Shown here one piece after another: positions 16,988-24,937 of a stretch of DNA of 34,121 nt. Below the pieces are notes generated by a model. It was not told the origin of the DNA and did no database searches. It saw only the letters and a program-made list of their open reading frames with translations. Source of the stretch: Myxococcales bacterium (lineage in GTDB: Bacteria; Myxococcota_A; UBA9160; UBA4427); assembly GCA_012960035.1 (NCBI GenBank), contig DUBZ01000058.1, positions 1-34,121 of the forward strand, given 5' to 3'. The translations under genes and the position numbers were made by a program. Numbering within the stretch: the first letter of the stretch is position 1; each line of letters begins with the position of its first letter.

Positions 16988-17513
16988 GTTCGCCTCGAAG
17001 TATCGAGTGCCAATGATCGCCGGGAGCGTTTTGCTCGTCGTCTTGGTCGCCCTTTACGTCCAACCTGATGTAAAGCCTGATATCCAGTACAACAACACAC
17101 CAACACCTGACTCCATAGGGGCTACGTCCTCGGCAACTTCACCGGCATCGGCTGCTTCGCGTGTGAGTGACGACATGATGGCAAGTACGGAGCCCATGAT
17201 GTTCGAGGCGCCACCGATGCTCGACCGGAAGATCATGCCGCCCGACGAAAACACACCACCGCCCTCGCAGACGGAAGCCTTCTGCGACGACGCGAACTGG
17301 AAGAATGTCGACATGGTCGTGGGCCGAACGGCCGACGGGGGCTTCCGCGTTGACCAGTCGCAGTGGGATCGTGCCAGCCTGGGTTCGAAGGCGGGCTTCG
17401 CTAGCTGGATGTCCCAGTGTCATGGCAAGGGGCTTGTTGTGGAAATCGTCGCCGCCGAGACGGGGCGACGGCTGGCGGTCTACGATCCCAGCTCAGGTTT
17501 GCGGACGTTGTAG
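16980..17513 (+). CDS. Single-pass membrane protein coupled to the large cytochrome gene
   Basis: A 177-residue protein I do not recognise. A short basic N-terminus (MSKFASKYR) is followed by one hydrophobic segment (about 12-30, AGSVLLVVLVALYV). A Pro/Ser/Thr/Met-rich linker (about 35-95) leads to a compact C-terminal domain with two cysteines (FCDDANW and SQCHGKG). The topology suggests inner-membrane anchoring with the C-terminal domain in the periplasm. The ATG at 16980 overlaps the stop of the large cytochrome gene by 8 nt, a layout for translational coupling. An accessory role for that cytochrome is inference from the overlap only. A TTG at 16971 would add three residues. Confidence 0.7.
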   Translation: MSKFASKYRVPMIAGSVLLVVLVALYVQPDVKPDIQYNNTPTPDSIGATSSATSPASAASRVSDDMMASTEPMMFEAPPMLDRKIMPPDENTPPPSQTEAFCDDANWKNVDMVVGRTADGGFRVDQSQWDRASLGSKAGFASWMSQCHGKGLVVEIVAAETGRRLAVYDPSSGLRTL

Positions 17514-17527
17514 TTGTAGTTGTTGTA
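17507..17527. repeat. Short GTTGTA repeat at a gene end
   Basis: GTTGTA occurs at 17507-17512, 17513-17518 and, after GTT, at 17522-17527. The repeat spans the stop codon of the small membrane protein and runs into the 56-bp gap before the convergent FAD oxidoreductase. Slippage here could extend or shorten that C-terminus. No function is evident. Confidence 0.4.
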
Positions 17528-17569
17528 GGTGGAGGCAGACCCGTAAGCCGCGGTGCTCTTCGTGTCGTT

Positions 17570-18679
17570 TTATCGGTACTTATCCATGAAGGCGCGATCG
17601 ATGCGGTCTTTGAGTCGCATCATCGACTTCCCGCGCCAACTGACACCCCACTTGGTCCCGACCGCCTCGCCGTTTCCCAAGTTGAGCAGCGACAGAAAGT
17701 CGCTCTGGGGTGTGTAGGCGCGAAGCTGGGTCCCTTCGACGAAGGCTCGGAGGTTCGCGTCGATGACGGTTCCAGCGCGCACCGCGTAGACACCTGCCTT
17801 CTTCATGCCCTGAAGGCTCGCGCAGTCGCCTACTGCGAAAAGGTTGGGGACGCCACGCACGCGGAACGTTTTGTCGACTTGGATGAAGCCCCGGTCGTCC
17901 TTGGGGAGGTCAAACCCTGCGGTTACAGGGATCGCGGCGGGCCCGGTCACCCAAGCCACGCCCGCACACGGGATCGCTTCGCCGTCTTCGAATGCGACCC
18001 GGTCTGCGTATACGGTCTGAACCTTGCGGCCACGGTGCACGATGATTCCGCGCGCTCGTGCCTGTCGTTCAATCGCGCGTTGTGCCGACGGTGTTCCCCC
18101 TTCGAGGAGACTTCGGTTTGCAGTCACGATCTGAACGCGACTGGGAGAGAGGTCGCGATTCGATGCGCGAAGGCGCGCATCGAGGCAGAGGGCGACTTCG
18201 ACGCCACCCGCACCGGCTCCTACGACGAGGAGGGGGCGGTCGGCAGTCGCCGTGCCCGCGTTCGCGAGTGCATCGATGTGTCGCAAAAACGCGCCGATGG
18301 GCCGGCTCGGAAGCGCGTGTTCGATGACTCCTGGAAGATCCGTGTCCGCGACAGCGGAACCGATGTCAATCGACGCGACGTCGTAGTCGATCTCATCGCC
18401 GTCGGCGCACCGAACACTGCTCTTGGCGGAGTCCGTCGCAACGACGGCGTCGCGGATGAAGTTCGCGCCAGATCTGGAGCACAGGCCTGAGAGATCGATC
18501 TCTAGATCGCGTTGTTGATATTGCCCCGCGATATATCCAGGCACCATTCCCGAGTAGACGGGTGTTGCACTGGGGTCGACCACTGTGAGGGAGACGCCGG
18601 GAATCTTCTCTTCCGACCAGCGCCGAATGACTTCGATGTGGCTATGTCCGGCGCCAATGAGAAGAATTCTGCGATCCAC
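17570..18679 (-). CDS. FAD-dependent pyridine nucleotide-disulfide oxidoreductase, SelD N-terminal type
   Basis: A 369-residue flavoprotein of the NDH-2-like fold, closest to the family found fused to or beside selenophosphate synthetase (TIGR03169-like). The FAD loop is ILLIGAGHSHIEVIRRW at the start, followed by VYSGMVPGYIAGQY. The NAD(P) loop is LLVVGAGAGGVEVALCLDAR. NLFAVGDCAS is the second FAD contact, and WRGKSMMRLKDRIDRAFM closes the protein. The GTG at 18679 is chosen because GGAGG (18687-18691) sits 7 nt upstream and the protein then starts at the first beta strand. An open frame to 19048 would run back through the Pho-box region. No selD gene is in view, so this is a standalone form. 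It is divergent from the PhoB-like gene. Confidence 0.88.
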   Translation of the reverse strand: MDRRILLIGAGHSHIEVIRRWSEEKIPGVSLTVVDPSATPVYSGMVPGYIAGQYQQRDLEIDLSGLCSRSGANFIRDAVVATDSAKSSVRCADGDEIDYDVASIDIGSAVADTDLPGVIEHALPSRPIGAFLRHIDALANAGTATADRPLLVVGAGAGGVEVALCLDARLRASNRDLSPSRVQIVTANRSLLEGGTPSAQRAIERQARARGIIVHRGRKVQTVYADRVAFEDGEAIPCAGVAWVTGPAAIPVTAGFDLPKDDRGFIQVDKTFRVRGVPNLFAVGDCASLQGMKKAGVYAVRAGTVIDANLRAFVEGTQLRAYTPQSDFLSLLNLGNGEAVGTKWGVSWRGKSMMRLKDRIDRAFMDKYR

Positions 18680-19051
18680 CAACCTGCCTCCGTTGCGGAT
18701 GTGAATAGTAGCTTGGGCTTGGACACCAATGCGCCAAAGCACCCCAGATGTAGCCGGTTTGCGTGTGCGCACGTTGCCCTCCCTGTGAGATTCACGCGAC
18801 CAAGCTAGAATTTCCGCTGTCGAGGGGGATGTGTCGAGCGATGTCACGGCTGTCACCGTCTTGTCACAAAAGGTAGCTATCCGTCTGCATGGAAAACCCA
18901 AAGGAATGCCGTTCGGGTGCGCGTACGATGAGCAGATCGTCGGAGGCCGCTTGACCCTAAACTGGGACAATGACCTCGCAACCAAAATCGTGGGAGACGT
19001 GGCCTTGTTCGCCAAGTCCTTGAACCTGAAACACGCGGAGAAGATCAACCG
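18680..19051. other. 372-bp divergent intergenic region upstream of the PhoB-like gene
   Basis: This gene-free stretch holds the FAD-oxidoreductase Shine-Dalgarno (GGAGG), a set of TGTCAC repeats forming a Pho box, and the PhoB Shine-Dalgarno GGAGA near 19038. A 74-codon frame (18831-19055) crosses the Pho box and overlaps the PhoB start; it has no family resemblance and I do not call it a gene. Confidence 0.6.
18850..18867 (+). promoter_or_regulatory. Pho box (PhoB-type operator)
   Basis: CTGTCAC and TTGTCAC are separated by 4 bp, giving two 7-bp direct repeats with the 11-bp period of PhoB binding sites. A third TGTCAC lies 9 bp upstream (18842-18847). AGCTAT near 18875-18880 is a possible -10. 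The site is about 185 bp upstream of the PhoB-like start and about 170 bp from the divergent FAD-oxidoreductase start. It could therefore serve either gene. Confidence 0.65.
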
Positions 19052-19735
19052 GTGAGCAAACGGATCCTAGTCGTCGACGACGAACCCGACGTTCTCGAAC
19101 TCGTGCGTCTTAGTCTCGATCGCGAGGGCTTTACCATGGAAACTGCCGAGACCGGGTCGGAGGCGCTAGAAAAAATTGCGCGGCGCATTCCCGATCTCGT
19201 TGTGCTCGACCTGATGCTTCCCGACATGTCCGGCACCCAAGTCTGTGGACTCTTGCGGAGTCAGGCCGAAACCGCCGACCTTCCCGTGGTGATGTTGACG
19301 GCTCGCTCCGAAGAGGCCGACCGCGTGGTCGGGTTTGAGCTCGGAGCCGACGACTACGTGACCAAACCGTTTAGTCCTCGAGAGCTCGGTTTGAGGGTAA
19401 AGGCCGTACTTCGCAGAAGCGATGGGAGCCATGGGTCAGAGAAGCAGATACTCGAAGCCGGCGTGCTGGTTCTCGACCTGGACCGGCATCGCTGTACGGT
19501 GGAAGCCGTAGAAGTCGAACTCACCCCGAAAGAATTCAACTTGCTTGCATCGCTAATGGGACGTCGTGGACGGGTGCAGTCTCGAGAGCAGCTGCTCGAC
19601 GAATGTTGGGGCAGCGACATCATGGTTACTCTGCGCACTGTAGACACACATATGAAACGCCTGCGAGAGAAACTCGGCACAGCGGGCGACTACATCGATA
19701 CCGTTCGCGGGGTCGGCTACCGGTTCGTCGACTGA
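19052..19735 (+). CDS. phoB: PhoB-like response regulator (OmpR family)
   Basis: A 227-residue OmpR/PhoB-family response regulator. The receiver domain (1-118) shows ILVVDDEPDV (acidic pocket, Asp9 and Asp10), phosphoacceptor Asp53 in VVLDLMLPD, switch Thr83 and Lys105 in VTKPFSPREL. The winged-helix domain (about 130-226) shows ELTPKEFNLLASL, SREQLLDECWG, VDTHMKRLREKLG and the terminal VRGVGYRFVD. Phosphorylated regulators of this type bind direct repeats and activate phosphate-acquisition genes. The start is GTG at 19052, with GGAGA upstream. The histidine kinase gene follows after 27 nt. The PhoB identity is supported by the upstream Pho box and the PhoR-like kinase architecture. Another OmpR-family role cannot be excluded, because no pst or phoU gene is in view. 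Confidence 0.85.
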   Translation: MSKRILVVDDEPDVLELVRLSLDREGFTMETAETGSEALEKIARRIPDLVVLDLMLPDMSGTQVCGLLRSQAETADLPVVMLTARSEEADRVVGFELGADDYVTKPFSPRELGLRVKAVLRRSDGSHGSEKQILEAGVLVLDLDRHRCTVEAVEVELTPKEFNLLASLMGRRGRVQSREQLLDECWGSDIMVTLRTVDTHMKRLREKLGTAGDYIDTVRGVGYRFVD

Positions 19736-19762
19736 AGCCATCACGAGGGCGAAGGTTCGTGC

Positions 19763-21562
19763 ATGTCGAGAATGCAACTCAAAATCATGGGCGCGTTGGC
19801 GTTGCTGGTCGCCTTGGTCGTCGGTGCGACCGGGGTGCTCGCCGAACGCGGCCTGCGCGAGCGTGCGCTCGATAGCATCCAGACTAGTCTCGAACGTCAG
19901 ACGCGATTGGTGGTACAACTCGTCGAGACAACCCCCTTCGATGAAGCGAACTCCCTGGCGTTACAGGCCATCGCAGACAGAAGCGCTGCATCGAGCGGCG
20001 CGCGCGTCAGCTTCATTGCACCGGCCGGTCGAGTCCTTGCGGATTCCGAAGTGCCCGAATCGGGAATCGCGGCGCTGTCGAATCATGCCGATCGTCCCGA
20101 GATCATTGCCGCGGTCGCCCGCGGTGTCGGGATCAGCATTCGCCACAGTGACACCCTCCAACGCAAACTTTTCTACTACGCGGTACACGTGCGAGGTGAC
20201 GAAAGCAATCGAGGCATCGCCGCAGACGTCACCAAAGCGAAAGGAATCGTTCGGCTCGCCCTCAACCTTGATCAAATCGACGCGGCTTCCGCGCAACTGC
20301 GACGAGAGCTAATCATCGCTGGGCTATTGGGGTTGTTGGGTGCGTTGGGTCTGTCCGCGGTCCTTTCGGCTTTTAGTCTGCGTCCCATTCGAGAACTGAG
20401 AGAGGTGGTGTCTGACGTCGCCTCCGGTCAGCTCGATCGACGCTTGCGCTGGGACACCCGAGACGAGCGCGGAGATATTGCTGCGTCTATTAACCACATG
20501 TCCCGGCAAATGCGAAACACCATGGAAGATGCGCTCAGAGGCAAGGCGCAACTTGAAGCGGTGCTTGCGAGCATGGTGGAAGGCGTGTTGGTGATCGACC
20601 GTGACCGGAAATTGATTCTCATCAACCCGCGCGGTCGTGAAATGCTCTCGGTGTGGACCGAATACGAGGGCCGCGCAGTGCCCGAAGTCATTCGCTCTGC
20701 CGAAGTCGATGCTGCGATTCAAGACGCGGCTTCAAGGAACGAAGTCGTCGTGCGCGAAGTTGAAATCTATGCGGAGAAGACCCGTATGTTGCTCATGCAT
20801 GCTTCGCGTTTTCCCGACACCGAGCCTCGGTCGGGGACTGTGGTTGTTTTCCACGACGTCACCGAATTGCGCCGGGTCGACGATGTGCGACGCGACTTCA
20901 TCGCGAATGCATCCCACGAACTCCGCACGCCTTTGACATCGATCGGGGGGTTCGCCGACACGCTTGCCCAAGGAGATTCGAGCCCAGAAGATCAGGCGAA
21001 GTATCTCGACGTCATTGTTCGCAACGTGAAGCGCATGTCGGATATCGTTGATGACCTCCTGATCCTTTCGCGCATCGAAAGTGGAAGCTCTCAGCTCGAG
21101 TTGGGAGAAGTCGATGCGGCCCGGATCGCCGAAACGGTCATACTTGATTTTGAGCCGCGGTTCGATGAAGCAGAGCTCACGGTGAAACTAGAAGTGAAGG
21201 GGAAAGCGACCTGCGTCGCAGATCTTGGGGCGCTCGAACAGATCCTCATGAACCTCGTCGGCAATGCAGCGCGGTATTCCAACCCAGGATCGCGGGTCGA
21301 CATCACGATCGAGCCCAAGGGGGCCATGCTCGAGGTGGTCGTTGCGGATACCGGGATCGGGATCCCCGAAGACGATCTCGAACGAATCTTCGAGCGCTTC
21401 TATCGCGTCGACGCCGCGCGCTCGCGTGTGCTCGGGAGTACAGGACTAGGGCTGTCGATCGTGAAGCACCTGGTGAACGCACAAGGTGGAAAGATCCAGG
21501 TCACGAGCCGGCTGAATGTTGGCTCAGCGTTCGCTTTTACTTTGCCGATGCCGCGCCAATAG
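19763..21562 (+). CDS. phoR: PhoR-like sensor histidine kinase
   Basis: A 599-residue membrane kinase. TM1 lies at about 8-26, then an extracytoplasmic sensor domain of about 155 residues, TM2 at about 183-203 and a HAMP linker to about 255. A PAS domain (about 260-360; MVEGVLVIDRDRKLILINP) precedes the kinase core. The dimerisation box FIANASHELRTPLTSIGGF carries His385. The ATPase domain shows the N-box NLVGNAARYSN, DTGIGIPEDDLERIFERFYR (Asp529) and GSTGLGLSIVKHLV. This TM-sensor-TM-HAMP-PAS-HK order is the common long PhoR layout. GAAGG about 8 nt upstream supports ATG 19763. It is paired with the PhoB-like regulator and would phosphorylate and dephosphorylate it. The sensed signal, phosphate through a Pst/PhoU complex, is inferred. 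Confidence 0.87.
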   Translation: MSRMQLKIMGALALLVALVVGATGVLAERGLRERALDSIQTSLERQTRLVVQLVETTPFDEANSLALQAIADRSAASSGARVSFIAPAGRVLADSEVPESGIAALSNHADRPEIIAAVARGVGISIRHSDTLQRKLFYYAVHVRGDESNRGIAADVTKAKGIVRLALNLDQIDAASAQLRRELIIAGLLGLLGALGLSAVLSAFSLRPIRELREVVSDVASGQLDRRLRWDTRDERGDIAASINHMSRQMRNTMEDALRGKAQLEAVLASMVEGVLVIDRDRKLILINPRGREMLSVWTEYEGRAVPEVIRSAEVDAAIQDAASRNEVVVREVEIYAEKTRMLLMHASRFPDTEPRSGTVVVFHDVTELRRVDDVRRDFIANASHELRTPLTSIGGFADTLAQGDSSPEDQAKYLDVIVRNVKRMSDIVDDLLILSRIESGSSQLELGEVDAARIAETVILDFEPRFDEAELTVKLEVKGKATCVADLGALEQILMNLVGNAARYSNPGSRVDITIEPKGAMLEVVVADTGIGIPEDDLERIFERFYRVDAARSRVLGSTGLGLSIVKHLVNAQGGKIQVTSRLNVGSAFAFTLPMPRQ

Positions 21563-21573
21563 GACTCTGTCGA

Positions 21574-22072
21574 TCAGCGTGGGTCGGGCTTTGGTGTATT
21601 GGGTCCGCTCTTTGGGAGTGACGGCGGAGCGAGAAGGCTCGGATCGACGCTGCCCGTCAGGCTGGTGAGGAACGCCACGATGTCCGCAACTTCCGCATCG
21701 TTGAGCGCTTTGCCGAGTTGATGGCGTGCCATCAAACGCTCGGCTTCATCGATCGTCGCGATCGAATCGTCATGGAAGTACGGCCCCGTTTTTTCCACGT
21801 TTCGCAGCGAAAGGACCTTGAAGACCTGCCGGTCGCTTTCATTCCCGGTGACTTCGAACCGAGCCTTTGGCCTGGGCTTCGACGTCGGGTTCGCGGCCGT
21901 CCCAGAACTGAGCGATGTGGAGGGCGGCGTTGAAGGACGTGGGAGAGTTTCGTCCGCCGCGCTGCCCCTGGTGACCCGGTGGCGTGGCCTCGCCATCCAC
22001 ACCGAAGCGGTCGAGCTGGGGGCAGCTGGCACAAGAGATGTCGTGGTTCTTAGACAGGAATCGGATCGGGAA
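21574..22072 (-). pseudogene. Decayed dihaem cytochrome c peroxidase (MauG/CcpA family)
   Basis: Reading right to left, one frame from about 22072 to 21863 encodes peroxidase-like FLSKNHDISCASCPQLDRFG, then GGRNSPTSFNAALHIAQFWD and GREPDVEAQAKG. An in-frame TAA (22073-22075) stands where the N-terminal part should continue. The first haem motif reads CASCP instead of CASCH (Pro codon at 22019-22021). At about 21860-21867 the similarity jumps to another frame, which encodes RFEVTGNESDRQVFKVLSLR, NVEKTGPYFHDDS and MARHQLGKALNDAEVADIV to the stop at 21574. The segment that should carry the second CxxCH haem site is absent. This is therefore a 5'-truncated, internally deleted, frameshifted relic. 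It is convergent with the PhoR-like gene, 11 nt away. Confidence 0.85.
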
Positions 22073-22215
22073 TTAGGCTCTCCCCTAGCCACTTCAAATT
22101 CGTGACGGGCGTGCTACGAACTGCGTGGATTGTTTGCCTCGGGTCCCGGGGAATCGCGCGAAGCGGCGCAAGGCAAATGTCACAATTTCGATCGAATCAA
22201 CAGGAGATCACCGCC

Positions 22216-22917
22216 ATGCAAAATCTTTCCTTCAAGAAACTTGCAGCATCCCTTACGAGTGCAGCGATTCTGTTGGCGCTGTCGGGTTGTGTCACCGACC
22301 CGTACACCGGCGAGCGAAAGATCAGCAAGGGCGCCCTTGGCGCGCTCTTCGGCGCGGGCATCGGAGCAGGCATCGGTGCGGCCACCGGCGACAACGGTCG
22401 CGAACGCAAGAAGCGCGCGCTCATTGGCGCGGGCATCGGCGCACTCGGTGGCGGTTCGGTCGGCATCTATATGGATAGCCAGGAAGCGACGCTCCGGGAA
22501 CGACTGCAGAATTCCGGCGTCAGCGTGACGCGCGAAGGCGACGAAATCATGCTCAACATGCCCGGCAACGTGACCTTTGGAACGGACAGCGACTCCCTGA
22601 ACCCGAGTTTCGACGAAGTGCTGAGTTCTGTGGCACTGGTTCTTGCCGAATACAAGCAGACCCTGGTTGAAGTTGCGGGTCACACGGACAGCACGGGCGA
22701 AGACGAGTACAACCTCCAGTTGTCGGGACGTCGCGCAGAGACAGTGGCCGAATTCCTCGTAGGGCAGGCGATTGAAGCGGATCGATTTATCGTGTTGAAG
22801 TTCGGTGAGCGCCAGCCCATCGCGGACAACGCAACGCCTGAAGGGCGTCTTCAGAACCGTCGTGTGGAGATTACGTTGGTGCCCATCACCGCGCAGACTC
22901 CTAGGGCACGAACCTAA
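22216..22917 (+). CDS. OmpA-family lipoprotein (YiaD-like)
   Basis: A 233-residue outer-membrane-type lipoprotein. The signal ends at LLALSGC (Cys25). Residues about 38-85 are a glycine-zipper segment with two GAGIGA-type hydrophobic stretches separated by a basic hinge (ALFGAGIGAGIGAATG and ALIGAGIGALGGGSVGIYMD). Residues about 112-225 are an OmpA-like peptidoglycan-binding domain with NVTFGTDSDSLNPSF, VEVAGHTDSTGEDEYNLQLS, GRRAETV and NRRVEITLV, including the Asp and Arg that hold diaminopimelate. This layout matches YiaD-type proteins that tether the outer membrane to the wall. CAGGAGA at 22201-22206 supports the ATG at 22216. Its TAA stop overlaps the stop of the convergent MBL gene by 4 nt. 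Confidence 0.93.
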   Translation: MQNLSFKKLAASLTSAAILLALSGCVTDPYTGERKISKGALGALFGAGIGAGIGAATGDNGRERKKRALIGAGIGALGGGSVGIYMDSQEATLRERLQNSGVSVTREGDEIMLNMPGNVTFGTDSDSLNPSFDEVLSSVALVLAEYKQTLVEVAGHTDSTGEDEYNLQLSGRRAETVAEFLVGQAIEADRFIVLKFGERQPIADNATPEGRLQNRRVEITLVPITAQTPRART

Positions 22918-23972
22918 AACGGTCGCGTCTCTCCGACGCGAAACACCCAAGCCGAACCCTCGGGGAGTTGGGTGTTCGCTGCTTTGAGAAAGCGTTTTGG
23001 TGGGTCGTCGAGCGGTTCGTTCGCCAGGTCGAAGGTCCCGTAATGCACCGCGAGTGTGACCTCTGTGTTGAGGTCGACCGCGGCCTGCACGGCTTCCTCT
23101 GGGTTCATGTGCGAATGCTTCATCATGTCCGCTGGTTCGTATGCTCCCACCGGAAGCGCTGCAAGGTCGAAGGGGCCCAGTGCCTTTGCGATTTTTGCGA
23201 AGCCTTCGAAGTAGCCCGTGTCTCCCGCAAAGTAGAAGCGTCGCTCAGGGCCCACGACCGCCCATGACGACCAAAGGCTTTTGAGGTCATCTGAGAGGCT
23301 GCGCTTGCTCCAGTGTTGTGCGGGCAGGCAGTAAACTCGTACGTCGCCAACCTCTGCGTACTGTCCCCAGTCCAGCGCCGTCACGTTCTCGATGCCGTGG
23401 TTCTTGAGGAGTCGCTCGTTTTCGAGGGGAACGAAGAAGCGGGTATCGGGACTGCGTTCGGCGAGCGTCACAAGGGTGGGCAAGTCGAGATGGTCGTAGT
23501 GGTTGTGGGAAACCACGACGAAGTCGATCGCCGGCAAGTCCTCGATCGCAATGCCCGGTGCGACGAAGCGTTTCGGTCCGGCGAAAGAAACGGGGCTCGC
23601 GGTGTCAGACCAGGTGGGATCCGTGAGAAATGTCACGTGATCCATTTGCACGAGCACGGTTGCGTGGCCGACCCAGGTAACGGTGGGTGTGCCTTGCTTT
23701 GCGTTTTCTCGTAGGAACTTTCCGTCGTTCGCGATGCGCTCAGGGGCGCCCGTGCGTTTGGCGTAGCGCCCCAGCGCGTGCTCCCAAAGGAACCTCAGAC
23801 GTGTCGAAGGTTTTCCATGTGGAAGTTTACCTGCCCAGTTATCGAACCTGCCGTTGTCGGTTCGGGGGGCAGGGCCTAGTTCACTCATGTCTTGGGCGAA
23901 TGCGTTCTGGGCGTATGTCGCTAACGCTATGAGCAAAATGCTCGCAGCCAGTGCTCGGCCATGTCTAGCCAT
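22914..23972 (-). CDS. Secreted MBL-fold metallo-hydrolase (NAPE-PLD-like)
   Basis: A 352-residue metallo-beta-lactamase-fold hydrolase with a signal peptide (about 1-26, ending NAFA before QD), so periplasmic or exported. It matches the NAPE-PLD/UlaG-like branch, with TVTWVGHATVLVQMDHVTFL, then TDPTWSD and AGPKRF. The zinc motif VVSHNHYDHLD has His156, His158, Asp160 and His161. Later ligands fall in LPAQHWSKRS, FAGDTGYFEGF and LAVHYGTFDLA. Relatives in this branch hydrolyse phosphodiester bonds of N-acyl-phosphatidylethanolamines; the substrate here is unverified. It is last in a minus-strand run (enoyl-CoA isomerase, Ddn-like, aldolase, MBL). It shares a 4-bp stop overlap with the convergent OmpA gene. 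Confidence 0.9.
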   Translation of the reverse strand: MARHGRALAASILLIALATYAQNAFAQDMSELGPAPRTDNGRFDNWAGKLPHGKPSTRLRFLWEHALGRYAKRTGAPERIANDGKFLRENAKQGTPTVTWVGHATVLVQMDHVTFLTDPTWSDTASPVSFAGPKRFVAPGIAIEDLPAIDFVVVSHNHYDHLDLPTLVTLAERSPDTRFFVPLENERLLKNHGIENVTALDWGQYAEVGDVRVYCLPAQHWSKRSLSDDLKSLWSSWAVVGPERRFYFAGDTGYFEGFAKIAKALGPFDLAALPVGAYEPADMMKHSHMNPEEAVQAAVDLNTEVTLAVHYGTFDLANEPLDDPPKRFLKAANTQLPEGSAWVFRVGETRPF

Positions 23973-24128
23973 CGATTCGAATCCCGCACATCATGCTGTC
24001 TCCCGGCATCACACTTTGGTGATGGCGCTTGGATTGGCGGGAGAGCCTAGCGCGCGGTGGTTTCGCTAGTCGTGTTCGCTGGCGACGAATGCCACGCGTC
24101 AGGGCTTCATGCTGCTCGGGACGCGACG

Positions 24129-24887
24129 CTATCCAACGACGGCCGACGGCTCACCAATATGTCGCGATACGAGCGACCAGAAACCCGGACGTCCCGCACC
24201 GAAGCGAATGAGGTCCTTTTTCGCATAGCGGGCGGCTTCAGCGGAGATCGGCTTTGCGTCGCGAGCCTTCATGTGGGCTTCCGCGACACGCTCCATCATC
24301 ACAAAAGTTCCGACGGCTTCGTCGACACGTGTACCTGTCGTGAGCAAGCCGTGATTGCGAAGAATAATGGCGCGATTGTTTCCCAGGGCTTCCGCGATGA
24401 GTCCCCCCGCCACTGTGCTTTGAACCTGAACTTCTTCGTTGTCGAAGATCGCGTGGTCCTCGAAGAAAACGCATGACTCTTGCGTGATCGGTTCGATGGG
24501 TCGCCCCTCGGCTGAAAACGGTGTGCCCCAACCTGTATGGACGTGGGTCACGCTTACGAGATCGGGGCGTGCCGCGAGGATGGGGTGATGGATGTAGTAG
24601 CCGGCAACGTTGATGATGCCTTCGCGTTCGACCAACTCGCCGTTGGGTCCAACCAGTACTAGGTCACTCGTCATGGCCTCGTGGTAGGAGACCCCGTAGC
24701 GGAGCATCCAGAAGCAATCGGTGCGTTCCGGGTCGCGTGCGCTGATGTGCCCGTCGCCGAGGTCGCCCCAACGTTGTGCTGCGAGGATGCGATAGCCGAG
24801 AGCGACTTGTCGCTTGCGGTCCTCTCGAATTTCTTCGACACTTTCTGGCGTCTGAAACGCGGCAAGCGCTTCTTCAATTTTGGCCAT
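24129..24887 (-). CDS. Class II aldolase/adducin family protein
   Basis: A 252-residue class II aldolase fold protein. Zinc ligands are His115 and His117 in VTHVHTGWG and His179 in LRNHGLLTTG, the standard triad. The N-terminal ALGYRILAAQRWGDLGDGHI and the SARDPE segment are family features. Members include L-fuculose-phosphate and related aldolases, but this branch (with INVAGYYIHHPILAARPD) is common near fatty-acid and xenobiotic genes and its reactions are mostly unknown. GGAGAAAACCCC before the ATG at 24887 is a good Shine-Dalgarno. The Ddn-like gene lies 50 nt upstream on the same strand. The 156-bp gap to the MBL gene shows no clear feature. Confidence 0.9.
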   Translation of the reverse strand: MAKIEEALAAFQTPESVEEIREDRKRQVALGYRILAAQRWGDLGDGHISARDPERTDCFWMLRYGVSYHEAMTSDLVLVGPNGELVEREGIINVAGYYIHHPILAARPDLVSVTHVHTGWGTPFSAEGRPIEPITQESCVFFEDHAIFDNEEVQVQSTVAGGLIAEALGNNRAIILRNHGLLTTGTRVDEAVGTFVMMERVAEAHMKARDAKPISAEAARYAKKDLIRFGAGRPGFWSLVSRHIGEPSAVVG

Positions 24888-24937
24888 GGGGTTTTCTCCG
24901 AGGTCGTGGGCGCGGTCGTTGGGGAACGTTGATGCTC

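Noticed and set aside
17417..18490. 357-codon open frame on the plus strand
   Set aside because: It is antisense to the FAD oxidoreductase, whose cofactor motifs are intact. This is a GC-rich shadow frame.
18831..19055. 74-codon open frame just before the PhoB-like gene, overlapping its start by 4 bp
   Set aside because: The ATGA-type overlap looked like coupling, but the frame starts inside the Pho-box region, has no usable ribosome-binding site and resembles nothing known.
22102..22215. N-terminal extension of the OmpA lipoprotein
   Set aside because: CAGGAGA directly before ATG 22216 and the lipoprotein signal that follows make the shorter form much more likely.
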